DNA from: Planctomycetia bacterium
GTDB lineage: Bacteria > Planctomycetota > Phycisphaerae > Phycisphaerales > SM1A02
NCBI GenBank assembly: GCA_005790605.1
Contig: SXUI01000017.1
Coordinates: 62,001 to 126,000, forward strand
Direction: 5' to 3'
Length of the DNA: 64,000 nucleotides
Shown: positions 24,407 through 33,822 of the stretch, in pieces
Layout of the letters: the number at the start of each line of letters is the position of its first letter
How positions within the stretch are numbered: the stretch's first letter is position 1
Notes under the pieces: generated by a model
Databases searched by the model: none
What the model was told of the DNA's origin: nothing
Seen by the model: only the letters and a program-made list of their open reading frames with translations
Program-made: the position numbers and the translations under genes

Positions 24407-25849
24407 GTGAAAGTCGTTCGCATGCATGATGACGCGTTGTCGCAGGTGAGTTATCTCATCGGTTGCACACAAACCAATGAGTGCATCGTGCTCGACCCAC
24501 CTCGGGATGTTGATCGAGTCTTCAAGACCGTCGACGAAGCCGGCTGGAAACTCCTCGGTGCGTTCGAAACGCATTTACACGCGGACTTCGTGAGCGGTCT
24601 TCGCACCCTTGTCGAAGGTCATGGCATCCATGCGTGGTTGAGCACGGAAGGATCGGATCTTCCTGCGTGGACATCAAAGTGCGCACATCTCGTGCACGCA
24701 TTGCATGATGGCGACGAAGTCTCCATCGGGCGCGCTGGTCAATTGCATGTTCGCGCGATCCACACGCCCGGACATACCGCTGAATCCATGTCCTTCGCGG
24801 CGTTGGGCGAAGAAGGTCGCGTGCTCGGTTTGTTCACGGGCGACTTCATTTTTGCAGGCGAAGTCGGTCGACCCGATTTGAGTTCGAGACTCCTCGGCGG
24901 CACCGATCCACGCATTGCAGCACGCGCGCTGCGAGAGGCACTCCTCAAGCTTGAAGGGTTCAGTGGTGAAGTGCCGTTGTATCCAGGACACACCGCAGGC
25001 AGCATGTGTGGTCGAAAGATCTGCACGCTCCCCCGCTCGTCCATGGCGATTGAACGGCGCATCAACAAGTCGCTGCAATGCGCGCACGACGAGGAGGTCT
25101 TCGTCGAGCAGGTAACGCGTGGACTGCCAGATCCGCCCAGCTATTTCAATCGTGTCAAGGCGATGAATGCGATCGGCGCCGACGCGCAAGCGCTCCCAGC
25201 ACCAGAGTTCTTGGAAGCAAGCGCCTTTCTCGCGCGATCCCGCGAGCCAGGTTGCGTGGTTCTCGATACACGGTGCTTCACCAGATTCAGCGAGGCCTCG
25301 CTCCCGAACTCGATCTCCGTGAGCGTCGACAAGTGGTTTGCATCCGCTGCTGGGAGTTACCTCGAACGCGATGACCGCGTCCTCATGGTGGTGGAACCTA
25401 CGCTGCTCGAGAAGGCGATTCGAGTGCTGTTCCGAGTCGGTGTTGATCGATTGCTCGCGTGGACGACACCGGCCGAACTCGAAAGTCTCTCTGACGACGC
25501 ATTCTTCGAAACGGACATCAACGAGATTTCACCACGCGAGGCTCGCAGACGACTTGAAGCGGGCGAGGCAACCTTTCTCGATGCGCGATTGTGCGGCGAG
25601 TACGAATCTGGTCACCTCCCAGGCGCGATCTTCGCTCCCTTCACACAGATGCCACATCGACTTGCATCGCTGCCCCGTGATCAAGAGATCATCTGTTACT
25701 GCCGAAGCGGCAATCGATCCGAACTCGCGTGCGCATACTTGCGTCGCCACGGATTCAAAGTGGCAAACCTCCGCGGCGGATATTGGCCGTGGGCTGGTCG
25801 CGGTTTCCCGATCGAAGTCGGCGCACCTGTCGGTGTTGCGCACTGCTAA
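24407..25849 (+). CDS. Persulfide dioxygenase-type MBL fold protein fused to two rhodanese domains
   Basis: A 480-residue cytosolic protein. Residues ~1-240 are an ETHE1/CstB-like metallo-beta-lactamase domain: ETHLHADFVSG, HTPGHTAESMSF, FTGDFIFAGEVGRPD and YPGHTAGSMCG, which provide the His/Asp iron ligands. Residues ~265-360 form a rhodanese-like domain without an active-site Cys. Residues ~365-470 form a second rhodanese domain with the loop CYCRSGNRSE, whose central Cys is the persulfide carrier. Such fusions oxidise glutathione or CoA persulfide and transfer sulfane sulfur during sulfide detoxification. GTG at 24407 has no Shine-Dalgarno. Confidence 0.85.
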   Translation: MKVVRMHDDALSQVSYLIGCTQTNECIVLDPPRDVDRVFKTVDEAGWKLLGAFETHLHADFVSGLRTLVEGHGIHAWLSTEGSDLPAWTSKCAHLVHALHDGDEVSIGRAGQLHVRAIHTPGHTAESMSFAALGEEGRVLGLFTGDFIFAGEVGRPDLSSRLLGGTDPRIAARALREALLKLEGFSGEVPLYPGHTAGSMCGRKICTLPRSSMAIERRINKSLQCAHDEEVFVEQVTRGLPDPPSYFNRVKAMNAIGADAQALPAPEFLEASAFLARSREPGCVVLDTRCFTRFSEASLPNSISVSVDKWFASAAGSYLERDDRVLMVVEPTLLEKAIRVLFRVGVDRLLAWTTPAELESLSDDAFFETDINEISPREARRRLEAGEATFLDARLCGEYESGHLPGAIFAPFTQMPHRLASLPRDQEIICYCRSGNRSELACAYLRRHGFKVANLRGGYWPWAGRGFPIEVGAPVGVAHC

Positions 25850-25865
25850 CGCGGTGAGTTCGAAG

Positions 25866-26588
25866 TCAAGGTCGCTTCGTCAGCGCGTGCTTCACGCCTG
25901 TCGCCCACACCGCATATCCCTCGGGAGAAAGGTGGAGGTAGTCGGGCATGAGTGAGCGCGGGATCGAACCATCGGGGTCGAGAAACTTCGAACCCAGGTC
26001 CAGACAAACAACGTGTTCATCGGAGGCGAATCGGCGCGCAACAGCCTGATTCACTTGCAGGATGTCTCCTCGCTGCTGGTTGAATCGCTCGCCGCGCGGG
26101 AAGGTCGCGCAGGCGATGAGCGTCGCATCCGGCACCTGTGCGCGAATCGTCTCGATGACCTTCACCGTGCCGTCGAGCGTCTCGCGCGCGTCCGCCGTGC
26201 CGTGTCCAAGGTTGTTCGTGCCGATGAGCAAAATCACCGCCTTGGGATGCAACCGCGTAAGAGGCGCCTCCTGCAATCGATAGAGCACATGCTCGGTCCG
26301 ATCTCCTGAAACCCCGAGATTGAGCGCACCTTCTTCAGCGAAAGTAGCCTTCCAACTCGCCGCTCCAGCGTCCTCCCAACCTTGCGTGATGGAATCGCCG
26401 ACGAAGACGAGCGCCACCGGCGCGCTCTCCTTCGCGCGTTGGATGCACAGCGCCTGCCGCTCAAGAATGCCGGGATCCGTGCGCGGGGCGGCGATGACAG
26501 ACGCATGCGTCGACTGCGATTGCTGACTCGGCAGCACTGAGGTCGCCCCGACAACGAGCGAGAGAATGTCGACGATGGCAGAGATCAT
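25866..26588 (-). CDS. Secreted SGNH (GDSL-like) hydrolase
   Basis: A 240-residue protein resembling platelet-activating-factor acetylhydrolase-like SGNH esterases. Block I is LVFVGDSITQGW (catalytic Ser), the Gly block is NLGVSGDRTEHVLYRL, block III is LLIGTNNLGHG (Asn), and block V is MPDYLHLSPEGY (Asp-x-x-His). The first ~25 residues (MISAIVDILSLVVGATSVL) look like a signal peptide or membrane anchor. Start 26588 is preceded by TATGCT 6 nt upstream and no Shine-Dalgarno. It probably removes acetyl groups from glycans; the substrate is unproven. Confidence 0.85.
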   Translation of the reverse strand: MISAIVDILSLVVGATSVLPSQQSQSTHASVIAAPRTDPGILERQALCIQRAKESAPVALVFVGDSITQGWEDAGAASWKATFAEEGALNLGVSGDRTEHVLYRLQEAPLTRLHPKAVILLIGTNNLGHGTADARETLDGTVKVIETIRAQVPDATLIACATFPRGERFNQQRGDILQVNQAVARRFASDEHVVCLDLGSKFLDPDGSIPRSLMPDYLHLSPEGYAVWATGVKHALTKRP

Positions 26589-26717
26589 GTGCGGAGCATA
26601 TCGCCTCCCAACAAGGAACACGCCAGATCGAGCGCGCAAACGCAACAACAGCACAGCGCGAAGCTGTATTGTTCACGCTTCGTTTGCGAACCGTCGCCCA
26701 CCCCTAAAGGACTCGAA

Positions 26718-28037
26718 ATGACGCAGCACAAGATCGAAGGCAACGACAACTCTCGCCGCAACTTCATGGCCGACACGCTCGCAATCGGAGCTGCCAGCGT
26801 CGTCGCACCCTACGCGTTTGGAGCGTTGGGAACGAACATCCGCCCCTCCGCAAACGGATTCATCAATGTCGCATTGATCGGCTGCGGTGGTCGCGGCGCC
26901 GGCGCCGCCAACGACACGCTCACGGGAAATCCTGGGGTACGCCTTGTCGCTATGGCTGACATCAACACGACGACAGCGAAGGCTGCGCGCGATGAACTCG
27001 CGAAAAAGTTCGGCGATCGAGTCACTGTCAAAGATGTTGACATCTTCGATGGAATCGACGGCTACCTCAAAGTGCTCGCGCGCGCGGATGTTGATCTCGT
27101 GATTCTCGCGACTGCCCCTGGCTTCCGTCCTCAACACATCACAGCCGCGGTCGCTGCAAAGAAGCATGTGTTCGCCGAAAAGCCAGTGTGCGTGGACACC
27201 GCGGGCTATCACATCTGTTTGGCCGCGCATGACGCAGCGCTCGCGCAAGGCACGGCCATCGTGACCGGTACGCAGTACCGTCGACAAGACAGCTTCGTCG
27301 AGGCGATTGCGAAGATCCGCGAGGGCATGATCGGTGATGTCGTCGGCATGACTGCGCGCTACTGCTCGAATGGCATCTGGTATCGCGATCGCAAGCCTGG
27401 CATGAGCGACATGGAGTATCAGATCTACAACTGGATGCACTTCATCTGGCTCTCCGGAGATCAGATCACTGAGCAGGCCGTTCACAACATCGACTGCATT
27501 CACTGGGTCATGGGCGGCCCACCGACGCGTGCGTTTTCATCCGGAAGTCGTTGGCAACGACCCGCGGACAGTGAGATGTGGGACGGATTTTCCGTCGATT
27601 ATGAGTGGGCCGACGGAAAAATCTGCTCGCTCCAGTGCCGACACTGGCCAAACTCCTCGAATGACTTCGGCAATGTGGTGTACGGGTCGAAGGGTGTTGC
27701 GACAATCCGCGCGTTCTCTGAGGGGTCTGTGATCCGAGATCACAGCGGCAAAGAACTGTGGAGAACGAAAGGCGATATCGGCGCTGCATATGTCGCCGAA
27801 CACAAAGCGCTCGTGGCCTCGATTGCGGCAGGCAAACCGATCGTCGAACTCCGACAAACCGCTGAAGCCTCACTCATGGCTGTCATGGGTCGCGAAGCAG
27901 CGTATTCAGGAACCGTGGCAAGTTGGGAGTTCATGACGACGGAGTCTAAGCTCGCGCTCTTCCCCACAACCATTGACCTGCAGGGCAGCGCGCCGACACC
28001 GTTCGTCCGCCGACCAGGCGAATACAAACTGACCTGA
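26718..28037 (+). CDS. Tat-exported Gfo/Idh/MocA family oxidoreductase
   Basis: A 439-residue protein. The leader SRRNFMADTLAIGAASVVAP is a Tat-type signal; AAAGGA just upstream of ATG 26718 fixes the start. The NAD(P)-binding part has VALIGCGGRGAGAANDTL, VRLVAMADIN and the family signature KHVFAEKPVCVD. The C-terminal part includes HNIDCIHWVMGGPP with the conserved His. This subgroup, with Tat signals, is very numerous in planctomycetes and acts on unknown sugar derivatives outside the cytoplasm. It is not in an operon. Confidence 0.88.
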   Translation: MTQHKIEGNDNSRRNFMADTLAIGAASVVAPYAFGALGTNIRPSANGFINVALIGCGGRGAGAANDTLTGNPGVRLVAMADINTTTAKAARDELAKKFGDRVTVKDVDIFDGIDGYLKVLARADVDLVILATAPGFRPQHITAAVAAKKHVFAEKPVCVDTAGYHICLAAHDAALAQGTAIVTGTQYRRQDSFVEAIAKIREGMIGDVVGMTARYCSNGIWYRDRKPGMSDMEYQIYNWMHFIWLSGDQITEQAVHNIDCIHWVMGGPPTRAFSSGSRWQRPADSEMWDGFSVDYEWADGKICSLQCRHWPNSSNDFGNVVYGSKGVATIRAFSEGSVIRDHSGKELWRTKGDIGAAYVAEHKALVASIAAGKPIVELRQTAEASLMAVMGREAAYSGTVASWEFMTTESKLALFPTTIDLQGSAPTPFVRRPGEYKLT

Positions 28038-28053
28038 CGCAGGTCCCGATCAG

Positions 28054-29487
28054 CTAATGGACGCAAAGACTCACGCCTGCGGTGAGTCCAAGTCCCCATG
28101 CAAGCCACCCCACTTCATTTCCTCGGCCTGCGGCAAGTTTCATCACGGGCCAAAGGAGGAATCCGAATGCGATGCCGTGCGCGATCGAGAATGTAAGTGG
28201 GACTCCGGCAATCACTGCGAGCGCCGGGACGCTCTCCGTAGCATCATCCCAAGGGATGCGTTTCACCGCGCCAATGAGCAGCGCACTGATGAACAACAAC
28301 GCGGGCGCGGTGGCCGGCGCGAAGCTCCCAAAGCTCTGAAAGAGCGGCGCAAATGGGAGCGCAAGCAGGAAGCAGAGCCCAGCGACAATCGCGCACAAGC
28401 CGCGCCGTGCGCCGATGGGCGCAGCCACGGCGCTCTCCATAAATGCGCCGACGGAACTCGTGCCGATGAGTGGGGCCGCGACTGATCCAAGCGCATCGGC
28501 AAGAAGCCCACGCTGAAATCGAGGATCGAGTTCGTCGCGTCCTTCGGCAACCGGTGTCGTCTTCGCATCCTTCGCGATGGTTCCCGTGACAGCGAGCAGT
28601 GTGCCAGTGGCATCAAACAGGATCATGAAGAGCAAGACGATCGCACCGAGGAAGAGAGACGGGTCGAGCATCGCGCGCCAGTCGAGTCCCAAGAACAAAG
28701 GCGCGGGCGATGGAGGAATCGCGATCACGCCAGTTGGTAACTGAAGCCCGTGCATAACCAGACTCGAACTGACGGCATGCGACTGTGCGATACATGCTGG
28801 GAAAAACGGCATCAGTTCGCGAGCCAACAATCCAAGTGCAAAGGTAAGCGCGATCCCCACGACAACGGCACTCTTGAATCCGCGCGCGTGCAGCGCGATT
28901 GTCGCGATCAAGCCGAGTGTCGCGACGATGAGATCCGGAGAGAGCGGTTCAGAAGTAAAGGAGACAAAGGTGCCTTGACTCGCAACGACGACGCCCGACG
29001 CCTTGAGCCCCAGAAACGCGAGAAACAGTCCGATGCCACCGATGATCGCAGCGACCAGTGAGGGCGGAATCGCTTGCGCGAGCAGCCGTCGCATGCCGGT
29101 GACACTAATCGCAAGCAGAAGCAACGCGGAAAGGAATGTCGTCGCAAGTGCCGCACGCCATGGCTCTGCATACCCCGCTGCCGCTGCTGCAGGAACAAGT
29201 GCCGTTGCGAAGAAAATGTTTTCACCCATGTAAGGGGCGGCTGCGATTGGAAGACGACCGACAATCCCCATCAATACGCATGCGAGGGATGCGGCAAGAC
29301 AAGTTGCCGTAAAAGCCGCGTCCTCTGGAACTCCGAAGTTCATGCCGACCGCGCGGCCAGAGAGCACCGCTGGCTCGATGACCATGATGTATGCCATCGC
29401 GAGGAAGATCGCCATTCCCCCCTGTGTCTCAGTTTTCCATGAACTCTGGACTTCATGAGTTTCGTCGCACATTGCTTTGCTCCGCAT
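28054..29487 (-). CDS. AzgA-type purine (NCS2) permease
   Basis: About 477 residues with 12-14 predicted membrane helices. Family marks of the AzgA (hypoxanthine/guanine/adenine) branch are the early GGMAIFLAMAYIMVI segment, APYMGENIFFA, SLFLGAIVLLFMILFDATGTL with the acidic Asp in a helix, and GTSSVGAFMESAVAAPIGARRGL. It imports purine bases by proton symport in characterised relatives. ATG 29487 (MRSKAMCDETHEV) is chosen; 29472 and 29523 are possible. It converges with the oxidoreductase gene, 17 nt apart. Confidence 0.88.
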   Translation of the reverse strand: MRSKAMCDETHEVQSSWKTETQGGMAIFLAMAYIMVIEPAVLSGRAVGMNFGVPEDAAFTATCLAASLACVLMGIVGRLPIAAAPYMGENIFFATALVPAAAAAGYAEPWRAALATTFLSALLLLAISVTGMRRLLAQAIPPSLVAAIIGGIGLFLAFLGLKASGVVVASQGTFVSFTSEPLSPDLIVATLGLIATIALHARGFKSAVVVGIALTFALGLLARELMPFFPACIAQSHAVSSSLVMHGLQLPTGVIAIPPSPAPLFLGLDWRAMLDPSLFLGAIVLLFMILFDATGTLLAVTGTIAKDAKTTPVAEGRDELDPRFQRGLLADALGSVAAPLIGTSSVGAFMESAVAAPIGARRGLCAIVAGLCFLLALPFAPLFQSFGSFAPATAPALLFISALLIGAVKRIPWDDATESVPALAVIAGVPLTFSIAHGIAFGFLLWPVMKLAAGRGNEVGWLAWGLGLTAGVSLCVH

Positions 29488-29559
29488 AGATACATCCTCG
29501 CCGACAAGTGCTTCTTCACGCAAGTGAAGCGGTTGCGAAGGCGCGGCGCGACGAAGGAA

Positions 29560-30195
29560 CTATGCGACTTTGTCCGCGAGCAAACACTCAAGGACCGCGT
29601 CGATCGCGCGGGCAGCGTCACTCGCAGCCATACATGGACCGCCCCGCGCCGCCATCTGTTCTGGAAGTTGTGGGACATGAATAAACCCGCTGCACCGTGC
29701 ACGAGAGTTCCCGATAGCGATGTCATGCAGGGACGCGTACATGACTTCGTTACAAAGGAACGACCCCGCACTCAGCGAGGTTTCTTGCGCGACGCCTACC
29801 TGATCGCACGCGAGTTGCAGTTCTCGTAGAGGGAGCGTTGCGAAGTAGGCCGCCGGACCTCCCTCGATCACCGGGAGCTCCTTCGCCCAGACGCCGGCGT
29901 TGTCGGCAATGGAGCTGTCGCGAAGATTGATCGCAACGCGCTCAAAGGAAATGCGCGATCGTGTTCGCGCTTCGCCAAGGTGCACAACGACTTGTGGTGC
30001 GAGAGCCCCAATGGCGCGTCGACTCACGGCTCGCGCGCCTTCCGCATCACACCCTCCGATGACCGGAAGTTGCGCGAATGCCACGCCCCGCCTCTCGAAC
30101 TTTGGCGCGAGCATCGAGGCGATCACCATCGTCGGATTCACAGGGCTCTCGCCAAATGGCTCAAAGCTCGTCACCAATATGCGCGTAGGCGGCAT
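29560..30195 (-). CDS. pcp: Pyroglutamyl-peptidase I
   Basis: A 211-residue cytosolic cysteine peptidase (family C15) that removes N-terminal pyroglutamate. ILVTSFEPFGESPVNPT is the family N-terminus. The triad is visible: Glu in SFERVAINLRD, Cys in SAGSFLCNEVMY, and His in SGFIHVPQLPEQ. Length matches the usual ~210 residues. It lies 70 nt upstream of the purine permease start on the same strand. The opposite-strand 124-residue ORF here is a shadow. Confidence 0.9.
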   Translation of the reverse strand: MPPTRILVTSFEPFGESPVNPTMVIASMLAPKFERRGVAFAQLPVIGGCDAEGARAVSRRAIGALAPQVVVHLGEARTRSRISFERVAINLRDSSIADNAGVWAKELPVIEGGPAAYFATLPLRELQLACDQVGVAQETSLSAGSFLCNEVMYASLHDIAIGNSRARCSGFIHVPQLPEQMAARGGPCMAASDAARAIDAVLECLLADKVA

Positions 30196-30240
30196 GCTCT
30201 GAAGCGTAACCCAAGGCTTACGAACGCCGGGGCGGCGACC

Positions 30241-31650
30241 TTAGAGCTCGATGTCGTCACCACGCAGTGGCTCAACCGCCGTCACGCCCACTCGCGTCTT
30301 CGCCGCCACTGCAAGTGCGTGACGCGGCTCTGGCTCACCGTGTGTGAGGACAAGCTTCGGCCTGGTTTTTCCAGCGAATCCGCCTGCGATCCACTCAAGA
30401 AGTCCGCTCTTGCCGGCGTGAGCGCTCAAGCCGCCAATCGTGTGAATCTTCGCGCGGACGAGCACATCCTGGCCCAACACCCGGACATGCGATCGCTGCC
30501 CTTGCGAGGCTTCGACCAGCGCGCGACCGAGCGTGCCTTGTGCCATGAATCCAGGCAGCACCACCTGCACACCATGTCGCCACAGATTGTGTCGAAGGTG
30601 ATGCACGATGCGACCTCCGTTACACATCCCTGAACCCGCAATGACGACCATCGGCTCCCAGAGCGTGTTGAGCTCTCGCGATTCCGCGCCACTTAAAACT
30701 GGCTTTGCGATGGCGAGGTCGCGCGCGAGCACACCCACTCGACACGCGTTCTGCAACTCGTCATCAAGCAAGTCGCAGAACGAGGTGTAGAGCTTTGTCG
30801 CTTTCGCAGCGAGCGGTGAATCGAGATACACAGGAACTTGTGGCGACCGACCTTCTCGCGCAAGTTCCATCACAGCATGAATCATGAGTTGCGCGCGACC
30901 AACGGCAAATGCCGGCACCAACACCTTGTGCCGCGCCCACGCCGCTTGACGCAGAATCTCGGCGAGTTCCTCAAAGGTCTCGGCCGTTGGTCGGTGATCA
31001 CGATCTCCATAGGTGGACTCGCAGACGATGAGATCTGCATCTTGCGAACACAATTCAGGATCTCGAATGAACGGCATTCCCTTCTGCCCGATGTCACCAC
31101 TGAACACGACGCGCTTCGGCATACCGCCGGTTTCCGTGATATCGAGCACCACGGACGCGGATCCGAGGATGTGCCCGGCTTCTTGAAACCGAAGTTGAAC
31201 TCCCGGCGCGATCTCGCGACTCTTGCCGAGCGCGAGTGCGGTCCACTTGGTGGTGATCGCATCAACATCCTCGCGTCGATACAGCGGCTCGACCTGCGGC
31301 TTTCCCTCCCGCTCACGCCAACGGTTCTCTCGATCAGCTTCCGATTCTTGAATCCGCGCAGAGTCCTCGAGCATGATGCGCGACAGCTCCACAGTCGCAG
31401 GGGTTGCATGAAGTGCCGCGCGAAGGCCACGGAGCAGCGGCAGGCGACCGGTGTGGTCTTGGTGAGCGTGGGTCACGACGACCGCGTCGAGTGCCTCAGG
31501 AACAACGACTCCAAGATCGCGATTGCGATCGTCGTCGCCTCGCGATCCTTGAAACATGCCGAAGTCAATCAGCACCTTCGCGTGCGAGGTCTCGACGAGG
31601 TAACCCGATCCAGTGACCTCTCCAGCGGCTCCGAGGAATCGAATGCGCAT
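30241..31650 (-). CDS. Beta-CASP metallo-beta-lactamase nuclease (RNA-processing exonuclease family)
   Basis: A 469-residue cytosolic protein of the Ysh1/CPSF-like bacterial family. The MBL core has VVTHAHQDHTGRLP, EAGHILGSASVVL and FSGDIGQKG. The beta-CASP part has CESTYGDR, VPAFAVGRAQ, GSGMCNGGRIVHHL and GGLSAHAGKSGLLEW, and VLTHGEPEPR supplies the last His. These are zinc-dependent ribonucleases, endo- and/or 5-prime exonucleolytic. All catalytic motifs are present. A GATAGT box lies 8 nt upstream of the start (31659-31664, minus strand) without a Shine-Dalgarno. Confidence 0.9.
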   Translation of the reverse strand: MRIRFLGAAGEVTGSGYLVETSHAKVLIDFGMFQGSRGDDDRNRDLGVVVPEALDAVVVTHAHQDHTGRLPLLRGLRAALHATPATVELSRIMLEDSARIQESEADRENRWREREGKPQVEPLYRREDVDAITTKWTALALGKSREIAPGVQLRFQEAGHILGSASVVLDITETGGMPKRVVFSGDIGQKGMPFIRDPELCSQDADLIVCESTYGDRDHRPTAETFEELAEILRQAAWARHKVLVPAFAVGRAQLMIHAVMELAREGRSPQVPVYLDSPLAAKATKLYTSFCDLLDDELQNACRVGVLARDLAIAKPVLSGAESRELNTLWEPMVVIAGSGMCNGGRIVHHLRHNLWRHGVQVVLPGFMAQGTLGRALVEASQGQRSHVRVLGQDVLVRAKIHTIGGLSAHAGKSGLLEWIAGGFAGKTRPKLVLTHGEPEPRHALAVAAKTRVGVTAVEPLRGDDIEL

Positions 31651-31681
31651 GCGGAAACACTATCAGAACGCTTGACGAACA

Positions 31682-31712
31682 CGACCGCCCGAGCAAACTG
31701 CTCGGGCGGTCG
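31682..31712 (-). terminator. 14-bp perfect hairpin, terminator-like
   Basis: CGACCGCCCGAGCA (31682-31695) pairs with TGCTCGGGCGGTCG (31699-31712) around AAC. It lies about 32 nt downstream of the PEP-CTERM-like gene and upstream of the nuclease gene. There is no U-run on either side, so it may stop transcription only partly or protect the 3-prime end of the mRNA. Confidence 0.5.
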
Positions 31713-31743
31713 AGAATGACAAAGTGTGCTCCGAACGACGAAC

Positions 31744-32424
31744 TCAGCGGCGGCGGCGAGCGGCGAGACCCGCGAGGCCAAGGAGTGCGATCGCGCCTGG
31801 CGCAGGAACTGCATTGACCATGATGTTGTCAATGCGGCTCGTGCCGGCCGCGGCGGTCGTCACCAACGAGGAGAATCGAACGAGGACTGATGCCTGATTC
31901 GATGCCGTTTCGCCGAGTGCAACAGTCGTCGTAAAGACGAGAGGCTGATTCGTGATCGAATTCCACGAAGTCGTGCCATTCCCAGCGAGTCCGGCTTGAA
32001 TGACGGTGTAACTCGTAAGCGCGGTTGTCCAATTCACTCCATCGTCGATGCTCATGAGCACGGTGAAGCTCGACGGGCCAGTGCTGCTTCGGGTCTGATC
32101 CCAACTCACATCAACCGCTTCGACACCGATCGTCGAGAAAGCAATTTGGTAGTAGTCACCGATTGCCCAGTTGTTGCTGCTGAAGGAGAACTGTGACCCG
32201 TTGCCCGCGGGGCTCGAGTACGCAGTCGCTGCAGCGACATGGCTGCTGCTGAGCATCGAGCCAGCGATGGAATCGCCAAGGTCCGCGGCGCCGTAGTTGT
32301 ATGAGGTGCCGATCGTGCCAGATAGAATTCCGGTTGGCATCGTCCAACCAGCAACAAGCGATGCGGACGCGCCAGCAGCAATAGTGGACGTCACCGCCGC
32401 AGCAATGAGAAAATGCTTCGTCAT
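31744..32424 (-). CDS. PEP-CTERM-like secreted protein
   Basis: A 226-residue secreted protein with signal peptide MTKHFLIAAAVTSTIAAGAS and a Ser/Thr/Gly-rich beta-type body (VDVSWDQTRSSTGPSSFTVL, SIDDGVNW). The C-terminus VPAPGAIALLGLAGLAARRRR is nearly identical to that of the protein at 10668-11210. The Pro-Ala-Pro motif, hydrophobic helix and Arg cluster form a sorting signal, probably removed by an exosortase-like peptidase not present in this window. The bodies of the two proteins are otherwise unlike. Confidence 0.85.
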   Translation of the reverse strand: MTKHFLIAAAVTSTIAAGASASLVAGWTMPTGILSGTIGTSYNYGAADLGDSIAGSMLSSSHVAAATAYSSPAGNGSQFSFSSNNWAIGDYYQIAFSTIGVEAVDVSWDQTRSSTGPSSFTVLMSIDDGVNWTTALTSYTVIQAGLAGNGTTSWNSITNQPLVFTTTVALGETASNQASVLVRFSSLVTTAAAGTSRIDNIMVNAVPAPGAIALLGLAGLAARRRR

Positions 32425-32680
32425 CTTGGTCTCCTAAAATCTCTGAAAAGGGCAAAAGGGGAAAAGGGATTACAGAGGGCTGATCTGACTGCAAACTGAC
32501 AGCACGGTGAGGGGGCACCGCTACTGACCCGTCAAAGGTAGTCTCAGAGCGCGTCGAGTCCACAAACTTCGCGGATACTGACACTCTTTGAACAAATGCC
32601 ATAGCGCGAGCCCGCCGCGAAGTCCTATAAAAACTGCCGTGAGTAGCGGTGAATGAGAAAGCCGTTGCGGCATCCAACCT

Positions 32681-33634
32681 TCAAAACCGCCGTTCAAGCC
32701 CGAGCCACATCGCTCCGCTCGCCGCGCCACCTTCAGCGCTTGCTGCGTCGAGTCCGATGGGTGCCATGAATGTCTCGTCGAGCGTTCGCCACCCGGCGTT
32801 GAGTGAGAACATCCACTCCTCCGGAAGTGCAACCGCGACCTGCGCAGTCGCACCCCACGATGCATCGGTTCCGAGATTTGTTCCTCCCAAGTCCGCCTGC
32901 ATGGCGAATGTCATGCCGTCGAGCACACTCCAAGACGCGCGCGCCCCGACCAACGCGCCTGCAATCGCTTCCATGTCCGAACCCGGCGCCAGCGTCCCCT
33001 GCTCCACCGCGTAAACACGCGTACCTGCGAGCAAATCGACCTTCACTCCACCCATCTGTTGCGCGTCGTCATTGAAGAGGCGAAGCGCCGTTTGTGCGTC
33101 GACGAAAAAACTGCGCGTCCCCAGTCCGTTCCCGAGGTCTGCGTCGTCCAACTGAACAATGCGGCCATCGAGCACAACGCCAACGAGATCGTCATACCAC
33201 GCCTCGCCTCGGCCGGAAAAACCAAAGCGATTGGGCGTTTCCGAATCCGCCGCGTCAAGCTGCGCGACCGGCATCGCGATCACACTCTGCGCAACATCGA
33301 TACCGCGCAACGGGATCCACGAACTGGGCTCGAAACTGAACTCCCATCGCTCAAGATTTGCGCGCTCACCATCGGGACCGCTCTCGGGCGTCCAATGGAC
33401 CTTCGGTTTGACGATCTCATTGGGACCATCGTCTGGCTCGGGCACATTCGCGTCAGGCGCGGTTGGGTCAAAGATCTTCGGCGGATCGACCGCTTTCGCT
33501 GGTGTGCTTCCGAATGCAGGATTGGATGTCGGAGTGATTGGTGGGCGCGCTGCGGAAGGCGTCACGGGTGGCGCGATGCCCGCACTCTGCATGAGCGCGC
33601 CCAAGAGGAGGATGGAGAGCGAAAGGAACTGCAT
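32681..33634 (-). CDS. Outer-membrane beta-barrel-like protein
   Basis: A 317-residue exported protein: signal peptide MQFLSLSILLLGALMQSAG, a Pro-rich linker to about residue 85, then a domain of alternating aromatic/hydrophobic strands (LERWEFSFEPSSW, FGFSGRGEAWYDDLVG, EEWMFSLNAGWRTLDE). It ends in AMWLGLERRF, with a terminal Phe as in many BAM-inserted barrels. The strand count looks low for a porin, so a small barrel is likely. No ligand or channel role can be assigned. The divergent neighbour is the C25 protease. Confidence 0.65.
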   Translation of the reverse strand: MQFLSLSILLLGALMQSAGIAPPVTPSAARPPITPTSNPAFGSTPAKAVDPPKIFDPTAPDANVPEPDDGPNEIVKPKVHWTPESGPDGERANLERWEFSFEPSSWIPLRGIDVAQSVIAMPVAQLDAADSETPNRFGFSGRGEAWYDDLVGVVLDGRIVQLDDADLGNGLGTRSFFVDAQTALRLFNDDAQQMGGVKVDLLAGTRVYAVEQGTLAPGSDMEAIAGALVGARASWSVLDGMTFAMQADLGGTNLGTDASWGATAQVAVALPEEWMFSLNAGWRTLDETFMAPIGLDAASAEGGAASGAMWLGLERRF

Positions 33635-33822
33635 GCGCGAAGGAGCCGAGGCGACCGCAGAGGATAGGCAGTCAGGCGCCTAAAGGCGCTGCGCGACGAT
33701 CGCGAGAGCTCGGTCCCTGCGCGGCGCAACTCGGTGCTTACGCGGAGCAACTCGCGCTTCGGCAAGCTATCGTTCAGAGAAGGATCGCCGCGCCAGAGTC
33801 CCTTGAATCGGAATCTCGCACC

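Noticed and set aside
29455-29829. A 124-residue plus-strand ORF opposite pcp
   Set aside because: The minus-strand frame has the full pyroglutamyl-peptidase triad; the plus frame is only its complement.
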